Assembly: GCF_005048155.1 (NCBI RefSeq)
Contig: NZ_SUMB01000008.1
Coordinates: forward strand, 186,001 to 250,000
Source: Streptomyces piniterrae
Lineage (GTDB): Bacteria > Actinomycetota > Actinomycetes > Streptomycetales > Streptomycetaceae
Length of the DNA: 64,000 nt
Direction of reading: 5' to 3'
This document shows positions 37,144 to 46,174 of the stretch, in pieces. The position numbers and the translations under genes were made by a program. Under the pieces are notes generated by a model that made no database searches, was not told the origin of the DNA, and was given only the letters and a program-made list of their open reading frames with translations. How positions within the stretch are numbered: the first letter of the stretch is position 1; the number at the start of each line of letters is the position of its first letter.

Positions 37144-40100
37144 ATGTTTCACGTGAAACCGATCGACCCGCGCCTGCTCCGCTACGCCCGCGCCACCCGT
37201 GTCTTCCTTGCCGCGGTGGTGGTGCTCGGGCTTGCCGGGGCGGGGCTGGTCGTCGGCCAGGCCATGCTGATCGCCGAGATCGTGGTCGGTGCCTTCCAGC
37301 ACGATCGCGGTCCGGGTGAACTGAGCACCGCACTCCTCCTGCTCGCCCTGGTCTCGCTCGGCCGCGGGCTGGTCTCCTGGCTCACGGAGCTGGCTGCGCA
37401 CCGGGCGAGCGCCGCGGCGAAGTCCGAGCTGCGGCTGCGGCTGCTGGAGCGGGCCACAAGGCTGGGGCCCAGTTGGCTCGCCACCCAGCGCACCGGTCAT
37501 CTCACCACCCTCGCCACCCGCGGTATCGACGCCCTGGACGACTACTTCGCGCGCTATCTGCCGCAGCTCGGGCTGGCGGTCGTGGTGCCCCTCGCCGTCC
37601 TGGCCCGCATCGTCACCGGCGACTGGATCTCGGCCGCGACGATCGTCGTCACCCTGCCGCTGATCCCCCTGTTCATGGTCCTCATCGGCTGGGCCACCCA
37701 GGCACGGATGGACCGCCAGTGGAAGCTGCTGGCACGACTGTCGGGGCACTTCCTGGATGTGGTGTCCGGGCTGCCGACGCTGAAGGTCTTCGGCCGGGCC
37801 AAGGCCCAGGCCACCGCCATCCGTTCCATCACCGGTGAGTACCGCCGTGCCACCCTGCGCACCCTGCGGATCGCCTTCCTCTCCTCGTTCGCGCTGGAAC
37901 TCCTCGCCACGATCTCCGTCGCCCTGGTCGCGGTCGGTATCGGTATGCGCCTGGTGCACGGCGAACTCGATCTCTCCACCGGCCTGATGGTGCTGGTCCT
38001 GGCGCCCGAGGCGTATCTGCCGCTGCGGCAGGTGGGCGCGCAGTACCATGCCGCGGCCGAGGGGCTCGCGGCGGCGGAGGAGATCTTCGCGGTGCTGGAA
38101 ACGCCGCTGCGTACGCCCGGTACGGCACCCGCGCCCGAGGGCACCGCGCTGGCCGTCGACGGGCTGGTGGTCCGCCATCCCGGACGCGCCGCCGACTCGC
38201 TCCCCGCGACGTCCTTCGAGGTCAGGCCCGGTGAGACGGTCGCCCTGGTGGGCCCGTCCGGCGCCGGCAAATCCACCCTGCTGAGTGTGCTGCTCGGCTT
38301 CACCGAGCCGTCCGAGGGCCGCGTCCTCGTCGATGGCGACGACCTCGCGTCCCTCTCCCCCGAAAGCTGGCGGCAGCGGATCGCCTGGGTGCCGCAGCAC
38401 CCGTACCTTTTCGCGGGCACCATCGCCGAGAACGTACGGCTGGCGCGCCCCGACGCGGAGGACGCGGCCGTGCGGACGGCCCTGGAAGACGCCGGGGCGC
38501 TGGACTTCGTCGACGCGCTCCCCGACGGCGTCGCGACCCGGCTCGGCGAATCCGGCGCCGGGCTCTCCGCGGGGCAGCGGCAGCGGATCGCGCTCGCCCG
38601 CGCCTTCCTCGCCGACCGCCCGGTCCTGCTCCTGGACGAGCCGACCGCGAACCTGGACGGCGAGACCGAGGAGGCCATCGTGGCGGCCGTCCGGCGGCTC
38701 GCGGTGGGCCGTACGGTTCTGCTGGTCGTACACCGGCCGGCGCTGCTGGCGGTGGCCGATCGCACGGTGCGGCTGGCCGGGCCGGCGGGGGAGCGAGCGG
38801 CCTCGGGAGCGGGCGCGGTGGGCGCCGAGGCGGTGCGGGGCGACGACGGCGAAGCGCCGGTCGCCGCGGCCGAGGACATGCCCGGCGAAGTACCCGCGGA
38901 TGCGGGCGAAGGCGTCCCCACCCGTGGCCCGGCGCTCGCCCGGCTGCGCCGGATGGCCCGCGCCCGACGCGCCCGGTTCGCACTGGCGCTGCTGCTCGGG
39001 AGCCTCGCGCTGGGCAGCGCGGTGGGCCTGATGGCGACGTCCGGCTGGCTGATCTCACGGGCCTCGGAACAGCCGCCGGTGCTGTATCTGATGGTGGCGG
39101 TGACCGCGACCAGGGCGTTCGGCATCGGGCGCGCGGTCTTCCGGTACGCCGAGCGGCTCGTCGCCCACGATGCGGTGTTCCGGATGCTCGCCGATGTACG
39201 CGTCGCCGTCTTCCGGCGGCTGGAGCGGCTCGCGCCGGCCGGCCTCAAGGAGCGCAGCCGTGGCGATCTGCTGTCGCGGCTGGTGGCGGATGTCGACGCG
39301 GTGCAGGACCACTTCCTGCGCTGGCTGCTGCCCGTCGGGGCGGCGCTGCTGGTCGGCGCGGGCGCCGTCGGCTTCACCGGATGGCTGCTGCCGGAGGCCG
39401 GTGCGATTCTCGCGGCCGGACTGATGCTGGCGGGCGCGGGTGTGCCGGCGCTCTCGGGTGCGCTGGCCCGGCGCGCGGATGGGCAGTTGGCACCGGCCCG
39501 CGGAGTGCTCTCCACCCGGGTCGTCGATCTGCTCACCGGCACGGCCGAGTTGACGGTCGCCGGTGCCCTCGCGGCCCGTACGGACGCGGCGCGGCGCGCG
39601 GACCGTGAACTGACCCGGATCGCTTCCCGCTCGGCCGCCGCGGCCGGGATCGGTGCCGGGCTCTCGGCGCTGCTGTGCGGGCTGACCGTCGCCGCGGCGG
39701 CGGTGGCGGGTGTGCAGGCGGTGCACGACGGGCGGCTGGACGGCGTGGCGCTGGCCGTCGTCGTCCTCACGCCGCTCGCCGCGTTCGAGGCGGTGACCGG
39801 GCTGCCGCTGGCCGTCCAGTACCGCCACCGCACCCGGCGCGCCGCCGAGCGAATCTTCGAGGTGCTGGACTCCCCGGCGCCGGTCCGCGAACCGGACGCG
39901 CCGGAAGCCGCTCCCGACGCACCGTTCCCGCTGGTCGTAAGCGATCTGACGGCACGCCACCCCGGCCAGACCGAGCCGGCGCTGGACGGTGTCGGCTTCA
40001 CCCTGACACCCGGTCACCGGCTTGCCGTCGTCGGCTCGTCCGGCTCCGGCAAGACCACGCTCGCGCAGGTGCTGCTGCGGTTCCTGGACCGGGAGGCGGG

Positions 40101-40716
40101 GACGTACACGCTGGACGGGACGGATGCACAGGCGGTGGACGGAGACGCGGTCCGGCGGCTGGTGGGGCTGTGCGCGCAGGACGCGCATATCTTCGACAGC
40201 TCGCTGCGGGAGAACCTGCGGCTCGCCCGTCCTGGTGCCGCCGACGACGCGTTGTGGGCCGCGCTTGACCGGGCGCGCCTGGCGGACTGGGTGCGCGGGC
40301 TGCCCGACAGGCTGGACACCATGGTCGGTGAACACGGCGCGCGGCTGTCCGGTGGCCAGCGCCAACGGCTGGCACTGGCGCGTGCGCTGCTCGCGGACTT
40401 CCCGGTGCTCGTCCTGGACGAGCCCGCCGAGCACCTCGATCTGGCCACCGCGGACGCGCTGACCGCCGATCTGCTGGCCGCGACCGAGGGCCGTACGACG
40501 GTGCTGATCACCCACCGGCTCACCGGTCTCGACACGGTCGACCAGGTGCTGGTCCTGGACCGCGGGCGGGCCGTGCAGCACGGCGGATACGCGGAGCTGG
40601 CGGCGGCCGACGGCCCGTTCCGGCGGATGCTGGAGCGCGAGCGGGCGGTGGACGCGGCGTACGGCGGAACCGGAGCTCGCAAAACTGAACTTTCACCGGA
40701 AATGGTCGCTTATTAG
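37144..40716 (+). CDS. cydCD: fused thiol-reductant ABC exporter CydD-CydC
   Basis: A 1190-aa fusion of both halves of the CydDC exporter, which sends cysteine/glutathione-type reductants out of the cytoplasm and is needed for cytochrome bd assembly. First half: membrane domain about 15-310, Walker A GPSGAGKST, signature LSAGQRQR, Walker B VLLLDEPTANLD. A Gly/Ala/Glu-rich linker spans about 545-600. Second half: membrane domain to about 890, Walker A GSSGSGKTT, signature LSGGQRQR, Walker B VLVLDEPAEHLD. The first codons read ATG TTT CAC GTG AAA CCG and are an exact parS. AGGA precedes the ATG. Confidence 0.95.
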   Translation: MFHVKPIDPRLLRYARATRVFLAAVVVLGLAGAGLVVGQAMLIAEIVVGAFQHDRGPGELSTALLLLALVSLGRGLVSWLTELAAHRASAAAKSELRLRLLERATRLGPSWLATQRTGHLTTLATRGIDALDDYFARYLPQLGLAVVVPLAVLARIVTGDWISAATIVVTLPLIPLFMVLIGWATQARMDRQWKLLARLSGHFLDVVSGLPTLKVFGRAKAQATAIRSITGEYRRATLRTLRIAFLSSFALELLATISVALVAVGIGMRLVHGELDLSTGLMVLVLAPEAYLPLRQVGAQYHAAAEGLAAAEEIFAVLETPLRTPGTAPAPEGTALAVDGLVVRHPGRAADSLPATSFEVRPGETVALVGPSGAGKSTLLSVLLGFTEPSEGRVLVDGDDLASLSPESWRQRIAWVPQHPYLFAGTIAENVRLARPDAEDAAVRTALEDAGALDFVDALPDGVATRLGESGAGLSAGQRQRIALARAFLADRPVLLLDEPTANLDGETEEAIVAAVRRLAVGRTVLLVVHRPALLAVADRTVRLAGPAGERAASGAGAVGAEAVRGDDGEAPVAAAEDMPGEVPADAGEGVPTRGPALARLRRMARARRARFALALLLGSLALGSAVGLMATSGWLISRASEQPPVLYLMVAVTATRAFGIGRAVFRYAERLVAHDAVFRMLADVRVAVFRRLERLAPAGLKERSRGDLLSRLVADVDAVQDHFLRWLLPVGAALLVGAGAVGFTGWLLPEAGAILAAGLMLAGAGVPALSGALARRADGQLAPARGVLSTRVVDLLTGTAELTVAGALAARTDAARRADRELTRIASRSAAAAGIGAGLSALLCGLTVAAAAVAGVQAVHDGRLDGVALAVVVLTPLAAFEAVTGLPLAVQYRHRTRRAAERIFEVLDSPAPVREPDAPEAAPDAPFPLVVSDLTARHPGQTEPALDGVGFTLTPGHRLAVVGSSGSGKTTLAQVLLRFLDREAGTYTLDGTDAQAVDGDAVRRLVGLCAQDAHIFDSSLRENLRLARPGAADDALWAALDRARLADWVRGLPDRLDTMVGEHGARLSGGQRQRLALARALLADFPVLVLDEPAEHLDLATADALTADLLAATEGRTTVLITHRLTGLDTVDQVLVLDRGRAVQHGGYAELAAADGPFRRMLERERAVDAAYGGTGARKTELSPEMVAY
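37146..37159. other. parS: parS site within the first codons of cydCD
   Basis: Exact GTTTCACGTGAAAC whose first base is the G of the cydCD ATG. It is read as Phe-His-Val-Lys in the protein. All other perfect parS sites here are non-coding. Confidence 0.9.
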
Positions 40717-40725
40717 GCTCGGGCC

Positions 40726-42543
40726 ATGGCAGCCACGGAAGGATCCTCAGCCCCCGTCGACGCCTCGGACCCCGTCGACGCCTCGGACCCCGGCGATGAG
40801 GGACGCACCGGCGTGGGGCCCGATGTCCTCGACGTGGAAAGCGACGGCACCCGCCGCGACCCCATGGCCGCCGCCACCGAGGCCACCCGCAGCCTTCAGG
40901 GCCTGTCCGCCGAGTTGACCGCCCGGGTGCCGCAACTGCTGGAGGCGATGCGGTCCGTCGGCGCGGGACTGGATCTGCACATCACCCTCGACCGGATCGT
41001 GCAGACCGCGGCCGAGCTCGCCGACGCCCGCTATGCCGCGATCGGGATCATCGACGACGCCCGCGAGGGGCTGGCCGACTTTGTGACGTACGGCGTCACC
41101 GGGCGGGACCACGAGCGGATCGGCGCCCTGCCCGACGGCCACAAGGGCCTGCTCGGGGCGCTCATCCACGACCCGAAGCCGCTGCGCCTGGCCGACCTCA
41201 CGCAGGATCCGCGCTCGGCCGGATTCCCGCCGGGGCATCCCCCGATGCGGACGTTCCTGGGAGTGCCGATCCGGGTCCAGGGCGAGATCTTCGGCAATCT
41301 CTATCTGACGGAGAAGCGCGGCGGCGGGGAGTTCAGCGAGGAGGACCTGCACATGGTGCGGATCCTCGCCACCGAGGCGGGCATCGCGATCGGCAACGCC
41401 CGCCTGTACGCGGCGACCCGGCAGCGCGAGCGCTGGATCGACGGCTCGGTGGCGGTGACCACCGAACTCCTCGCGGGCAGCGATGTCGACGACGCGCTCG
41501 CGGTCGTCGCCGAACAGGCGCGGAAGCTGGCGGACTCGGCGGCCGGCATCGTGCTGCTGCCCGACGACGAGGGCGGTCTGGAGATCGTCGCGGTGTCGGC
41601 GGACGACCCCACCGGGATCATGGGCACACGGATTCCGCCCGACAGCCCGGTGTCCGAGCAACTCCTCGCCGGGGAGCCGGTGTTCGTCGACGACTCGGCC
41701 ACCGACCCCCGCATGGTCACGGCCATCGCACCGCGCTTCGGCCCGAGCATGATGCTGCCGCTCAAGAGCGGCGGCCGGGTGCTGGGCACCCTCGCGACGC
41801 CACGTGTGCGGGGCGCCAGCCCGTTCACCGGCGCCGAGCGGACGATGGCCACCCAGTTCGCGGCACAGGCCGCGCTGGCCCTGGTGCTGGCCGACGCGCA
41901 GCGCGACCGGGAGCGGCTCGCGGTGTACGAGGACCGCGACCGGATCGCCCGTGACCTGCACGATCTCGTCATCCAGCGGCTGTTCGCGACCGGGATGATG
42001 CTGGAGACCGCGCAACGCAGGGCCGTCGTCCCGGAGGTGAACGAGGGGATCGGCAGAGCCGTCGACGAACTGGACATCACCATCCAGGAGATCCGGACCG
42101 CGATCTTCGCGCTCCAGCAGGGGCCGGCCGAGGCGCCGTCCGGGCTGCGCACCCGGGTGCTGCGCGAGATCGGCACCGCCGCCGTACCGCTCGGCTTCCA
42201 GCCGTCGGCGCAGTTCGTCGGCCCGGTCGACTCCCGTGTCGGCGAGCTGACCGGCAAGAACCTGATCGCCGCGCTGCGCGAGGCGCTGTCGAACGCCTTC
42301 CGGCACGCCCGGGCATCCCGGATCGAGGTCGTCGTCGACTCGACGGTCACCCTGCCGGACGGCACCGACGGCGTACGGCTGACCGTCGCGGACGACGGTA
42401 CCGGCATCCCCGAGGGCGGCCGCCGCAGCGGTCTGAGGAACCTCGCGAAGCGGGCGGAATCCCTGGGGGGTTCGAGCACCTACGGCCCCGGGCTGGGCGA
42501 CGAGGGCGCCGGAACGATGGTGACGTGGGAGGCGCCGTTGTGA
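40726..42543 (+). CDS. GAF-domain sensor histidine kinase (DevS/DosT-like)
   Basis: A 605-aa sensor kinase. A charged N-terminus (1-55) precedes two GAF domains (about 80-225 and 240-385), a dimerisation/phospho-acceptor helix of the HisKA_3 type with His412 in RIARDLHDLVIQRLF, and an HATPase domain (LREALSNAFRHA, VADDGTGIPEGGRRSGLRNL). The architecture resembles DevS/DosT, which sense O2, NO or redox state through heme in GAF; whether heme binds here is unknown. It starts 9 bases after cydCD, so it is probably part of the cyd transcript. No response regulator is adjacent. Confidence 0.92.
   Translation: MAATEGSSAPVDASDPVDASDPGDEGRTGVGPDVLDVESDGTRRDPMAAATEATRSLQGLSAELTARVPQLLEAMRSVGAGLDLHITLDRIVQTAAELADARYAAIGIIDDAREGLADFVTYGVTGRDHERIGALPDGHKGLLGALIHDPKPLRLADLTQDPRSAGFPPGHPPMRTFLGVPIRVQGEIFGNLYLTEKRGGGEFSEEDLHMVRILATEAGIAIGNARLYAATRQRERWIDGSVAVTTELLAGSDVDDALAVVAEQARKLADSAAGIVLLPDDEGGLEIVAVSADDPTGIMGTRIPPDSPVSEQLLAGEPVFVDDSATDPRMVTAIAPRFGPSMMLPLKSGGRVLGTLATPRVRGASPFTGAERTMATQFAAQAALALVLADAQRDRERLAVYEDRDRIARDLHDLVIQRLFATGMMLETAQRRAVVPEVNEGIGRAVDELDITIQEIRTAIFALQQGPAEAPSGLRTRVLREIGTAAVPLGFQPSAQFVGPVDSRVGELTGKNLIAALREALSNAFRHARASRIEVVVDSTVTLPDGTDGVRLTVADDGTGIPEGGRRSGLRNLAKRAESLGGSSTYGPGLGDEGAGTMVTWEAPL
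40753..40788 (+). repeat. 18-bp in-frame tandem repeat in the sensor kinase N-terminus
   Basis: Two identical 18-bp copies encode PVDASD twice. The length is a multiple of three, so the frame is kept. It lies in the unstructured N-terminal region. Confidence 0.85.
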
Positions 42544-42654
42544 AGGGAGCCGGGGCCCGGCCCAGGGCGGCGGGGCTGGGCCGTTCGGGGCTTGGGGCGC
42601 CGGCGGGGGCCTGAGATCCCGCGACCCCGGGCCCGTTTGCGCGATTATCTGGCC

Positions 42655-43935
42655 ATGTGCCCGTCTGTGTGTCGGAGGGAACGGGGGCGGGGAAGGGGGC
42701 TGGTCCGGCGCGCCGGTGCGGAGGGGGCGGACACACGCTCCGTGGCCTATGCGACCGCTGGGACCTCTGTGCTTTCCGTGGTGAGTGCGATTGTCCTGAT
42801 CTTTTCGGTGGTCTGCGGGGCGTTCTGGGGGAACAGTCCGTTTTCTGCCGGGACCGATGCGCCCCCCGCGGGAACGCGCGGGCGGCCCGGCGCGTACGCC
42901 GCCCACCCCGCCGGGTACGTCGCGCACCCCGGCGCTGCCCGCCGCGTGCGGCGCAGCGCCGCTCAGCGACTGGCCGATGTGAGCTTCGCGGTGATGCGGC
43001 TCGGCGAGGCGGCGCGTCGCACGGGCCGGTTGTACGCGCAGCAGCGGAGCGCGGCCTGGGCGCAGCGCGTCGAGCGCGACCGGCTGCAGACGGCGCTGCG
43101 CCGCGAGCGCCGCACGGCCGCCGCGTTGCGCCGTACGGTGGGCGCGATCGCCGGCGCGCAGTACCGCACCGGCAGCATCGTGGCGTACACCCTGCGCATC
43201 ACCGGCTCAGGCGCGGGAAAGTCGCTGGTCAGAGCGCACGAGCAGGCGGACAGGCGGGAGCGTGCGCTGGCCGCGCGGGCGCGTTCCGCAGGCCGCGAGA
43301 GCCGGGTGCTGGCGGGTGAGAGTGCGACGGCGACCGCCCGCGCGGCCGCACTCACCGACCGCAGCGACCGTCTCAAGACGGCGCGTGAGCAGGCCAAGCG
43401 CGGGCTGGGAGCGGCCCGCGACGAGCTGCGGAACCTGGCGACCACCGCGTCCCGGAGCGGTTCCTGCGGCGGGCTGCCGCATGCGGTGTCCTCGGCCGCG
43501 GCGACCGTCGCCCCGGCGGCTGTGCCGCGCGGGGAATGGGTCCGCCCGGTGGAGCGCTATGACCTCTCCGCGCCCTTCGGGGGCGCGGGCGGCCACTGGG
43601 TCGGCCGCCACACGGGGCAGGACTTGAAGGTGCCCGTCGGCACCCCCGTGCGGTCCGTCGGCGCGGGCCGTATCGTCAGCCTGACCTGCGGCGACGGCTT
43701 CGGGATCAGCATGGTCGTACGGCATCGCCGCGATCTGTACTCGCAGTACGCGCATCTGTCCGCGGCGCTGGCGGGCCCCGGAGAGCAGGTGCGGCCCGGT
43801 GAGCGGATCGCGCTCTCGGGCGACACCGGCAACTCCACCGGTCCGCATCTGCACTTCGAGGTGCGGCGGACGCCGTCGTTGGGGTCGGGCGTCGACCCGG
43901 CGACGTGGCTGCGCGATCGGGGCGTAGGGCTTTAG
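42655..43935 (+). CDS. M23-family (LytM-type) cell wall peptidase
   Basis: A 426-aa envelope protein. A membrane anchor or signal helix lies near residues 30-60 (TSVLSVVSAIVLIFSVVCGAFWG, here split by no cleavage site I can be sure of). A long Arg/Ala/Glu-rich coiled coil (about 90-275) follows, then a LytM domain. Zinc ligands are in HTGQDL and HLHFEV; YSQYAHLSAAL supplies the catalytic His. It would cut peptidoglycan cross-links or activate amidases. The coiled coil resembles that of divisome-associated EnvC-like proteins. The exact start is uncertain. Confidence 0.85.
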   Translation: MCPSVCRRERGRGRGLVRRAGAEGADTRSVAYATAGTSVLSVVSAIVLIFSVVCGAFWGNSPFSAGTDAPPAGTRGRPGAYAAHPAGYVAHPGAARRVRRSAAQRLADVSFAVMRLGEAARRTGRLYAQQRSAAWAQRVERDRLQTALRRERRTAAALRRTVGAIAGAQYRTGSIVAYTLRITGSGAGKSLVRAHEQADRRERALAARARSAGRESRVLAGESATATARAAALTDRSDRLKTAREQAKRGLGAARDELRNLATTASRSGSCGGLPHAVSSAAATVAPAAVPRGEWVRPVERYDLSAPFGGAGGHWVGRHTGQDLKVPVGTPVRSVGAGRIVSLTCGDGFGISMVVRHRRDLYSQYAHLSAALAGPGEQVRPGERIALSGDTGNSTGPHLHFEVRRTPSLGSGVDPATWLRDRGVGL

Positions 43936-43940
43936 GCGGC

Positions 43941-44015
43941 TCCTCAAGGACGCAGGCCCCTGAAGTCCCTTGAGAACGCAGCCCTGAAGCTCCCTTGGGA
44001 ACGCAGCCCTAAAGA
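43941..44015. repeat. three 25-bp tandem repeats across the HAD gene stop codon
   Basis: Copies at 43941-43965, 43966-43990 and 43991-44015 share the pattern TCCCTTG-GAACGCAGCCCT-AAG. Copies 2 and 3 differ at three positions; copy 1 is more diverged. The last copy contains the stop codon (44009-44011) of the minus-strand HAD gene. Confidence 0.82.
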
Positions 44016-44872
44016 TCTTCGAGAATGCGCTCGATGACCGTGGCGACGCCGTCGTCGTTGTTGGATCCGGTACGACGGGTGGTGGCGGCGAGCACCTCGG
44101 GGTGGGCGTTGGCCATGGCGTAGGACGTGCCGGCCCAGCTGAGCATCTCTATGTCGTTGGGCATGTCCCCGAAGGCCACGACCTCCTCCGGCGTGATCCC
44201 GCGCTCCGCGCAGCAGCGGGCGAGGGTCCCGGCCTTGCTGACGCCGAGCCCGCTGATCTCCAGGAGGGCGGTGGGGCTGGACCGGGTGAAGGACGCCAGG
44301 CCGCCGGCGGCCTTACGGGCCAGCGCGAGGAACGCGTCGGGGTCCATGTCGGGGTGGTGCGCGAGCAGCTTGAGTACGGGCTGGTCGAAGCCGGTGGGGG
44401 TGTCTTCGGCAAGCAGTTTCTCCGCCGGGGCGATGATCGCCGTGGGGTCGGCGTGGAACGGCGGGTACTGCGGCTCGTAGTGGAAGCCGCCGGTGCGCTC
44501 GACCGCGAACGAGGTGCCGGGGGCGGCGCTGCGCAGGGTCTCCACGACGGCCAGCGCGACCGCGCTCTCCAGCGGGCTGACCTCGACGATGCGCCCGCCG
44601 CGGTGCAGGTCGACGACGGCGGCGCCGTTCGCGCAGATGGCCAGGCCGTGGCCGTGCACATGGTCGCTGACCACGTCCATCCAGCGGGCCGGGCGCCCGG
44701 TGACGAAGAAGACCACGATGCCGGCCCGTTCCGCGGCGGCGAGTGCGGCGATCGTCCGGTCGGACACCGTCTTGTCGTCGTGCAGCAGGGTGCCGTCGAG
44801 ATCGGTGGCGATCAGCCGGGGCGCAACGGCCGGCTCGGGCGCCCGGGGTGGCGTGGCGGGGGCATCAGTCAC
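44009..44872 (-). CDS. HAD-superfamily hydrolase, Cof type
   Basis: A 287-aa HAD phosphatase of the Cof/IIB class. Motif I is ATDLDGTLL (catalytic Asp about residues 24 and 26), motif II FFVTGRPAR, motif III the Lys of GVSKAGTLARC, motif IV AFGDMPNDIEML. A cap domain sits between motifs II and III. Members dephosphorylate sugar phosphates, flavin or pyridoxal phosphate. GTG start at 44872 with a 20-residue Pro-rich leader. Convergent with the M23 peptidase gene across tandem repeats. Confidence 0.9.
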   Translation of the reverse strand: MTDAPATPPRAPEPAVAPRLIATDLDGTLLHDDKTVSDRTIAALAAAERAGIVVFFVTGRPARWMDVVSDHVHGHGLAICANGAAVVDLHRGGRIVEVSPLESAVALAVVETLRSAAPGTSFAVERTGGFHYEPQYPPFHADPTAIIAPAEKLLAEDTPTGFDQPVLKLLAHHPDMDPDAFLALARKAAGGLASFTRSSPTALLEISGLGVSKAGTLARCCAERGITPEEVVAFGDMPNDIEMLSWAGTSYAMANAHPEVLAATTRRTGSNNDDGVATVIERILEDL

Positions 44873-45049
44873 CCGGCCATCTTCGCCTACCGCTGTGCAC
44901 AGGCGTGCGCTGGGTCGCGCGTATGAGCCGGACGGGACGCGGGGAGGGGCACGGTGTTCGGTGCGGTATACGTGTTATGTGAGGTCGGCGGCAGGTGGTG
45001 GGGAACCTGGGCACGGGGGCGCGCGGCCGGCCGCCGTACGCTCGTGGGT

Positions 45050-45946
45050 ATGCGACTGAGTACCTTGATCCTCCCCGTGCGCCGTTGGTCCGAAGGCGGG
45101 CGGGAGGTGTGGCAGCGCGCCGAGGAGCTGGGTTTCCACGCCGCGTACACCTACGACCACCTCTCGTGGCGGAGCTTTCGCGACACGACCTGGTTCGGCG
45201 CCGTCCCGACGCTGACCGCGGCCGCGACCGCCACCTCCCGACTGCGTCTCGGCACCCTCGTGACCTCGCCGAACTTCCGGCATCCGGTCACCCTCGCCAA
45301 GGAACTCCTCTCGCTGGACGACATCAGCGGCGGCCGGATCACCCTCGGCATCGGGGCCGGCACCAACGGCTTCGACTCCACCGCCCTCGGCCAGGAGCAG
45401 TGGTCGCCGCGCGAACGGGCCGACCGTTTCGGTGAGTTCGTACCGCTCCTCGACAAGCTGCTGACCCAGGACGTCGTCACCTACGAGGGCACGCACTACT
45501 CCGCTGACGAGGCGCGCAATATCCCCGGCTGTGTGCAGCGGCCCCGGCTGCCGTTCGCGGTGGCCGCCACCGGGCCGCGCGGGCTGAAGCTGGCGGCCCG
45601 GTATGGCCAGGCCTGGGTGACGACCGGCGATCCGAAGGTCTCGAACGGAGGCGGTACGTCGGCCGATTCGCTCGTGGCGATCCGCGGGCAGGCGGAGCGG
45701 CTGGGGAAGGCGTGCGCCGAGGTGGGCCGTGATGCCGGCGAACTGCGGAAGATCATGCTGAGCGGCTTCACCCCGGACCGTCCGCTGGACTCCTTCGACG
45801 CGTTTGTGGACTTCGCGGGCGCCCACGCCGAGCTGGGCATCGACGAACTCGTCATCCACTGGCCGATCGCCGATTCGCTCTTCGAGGCCGATCTCGCGCT
45901 CTTCGAGCGGATCGCGACGGAGGGGTTGGCGCAGCTGGGCGGGTAG
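45050..45946 (+). CDS. LLM-class F420/flavin-dependent oxidoreductase
   Basis: A 298-aa TIM-barrel enzyme of the luciferase-like family. MRLSTLILPVRRWSEGGREVWQ, AYTYDHLSWRSF, LGTLVTSPNFRHPVTLAKE and GGRITLGIGAGTN are the usual cofactor-pocket blocks. In actinomycetes most such proteins use F420, which suits the F420-like pattern but is not proved. The ATG at 45050 matches family starts; longer in-frame starts upstream are rejected. Substrate unknown. Confidence 0.88.
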   Translation: MRLSTLILPVRRWSEGGREVWQRAEELGFHAAYTYDHLSWRSFRDTTWFGAVPTLTAAATATSRLRLGTLVTSPNFRHPVTLAKELLSLDDISGGRITLGIGAGTNGFDSTALGQEQWSPRERADRFGEFVPLLDKLLTQDVVTYEGTHYSADEARNIPGCVQRPRLPFAVAATGPRGLKLAARYGQAWVTTGDPKVSNGGGTSADSLVAIRGQAERLGKACAEVGRDAGELRKIMLSGFTPDRPLDSFDAFVDFAGAHAELGIDELVIHWPIADSLFEADLALFERIATEGLAQLGG

Positions 45947-46073
45947 GCGAGGTGTCGGCGGACAGGCGAGGCGAGCCGGGGCGTCGGTGGCTGGGCGGGG
46001 CTGACGCATGTGCACCCCGCTGGCCTGGGCTTTATCCCGCAAAGAGTAAACAAGAGGGACAATCGAGGCAGCG

Positions 46074-46161
46074 GCGCAGTGCGCAGGGTGCGCGGCACGC
46101 GGTCCAGAGGCGGCGGCATGCCGGGCGCTCCGGCGCACTGCGCGAAGCGAAGCGCGGTGCG
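46074..46161 (+). promoter_or_regulatory. htpX leader with two mutually exclusive hairpins
   Basis: GCGCACTGCGC (46133-46143) can pair perfectly with GCGCAGTGCGC (46074-46084), 48 bases upstream. Its bases 46134-46143 can instead form a 10-bp stem (one G-U) with 46152-46161 around an 8-nt loop, ending 4 bases before the ribosome binding site GGAGG (46166-46170). The two folds cannot coexist. A regulatory role is inferred. Confidence 0.45.
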
Positions 46162-46174
46162 TTGCGGAGGAGCC

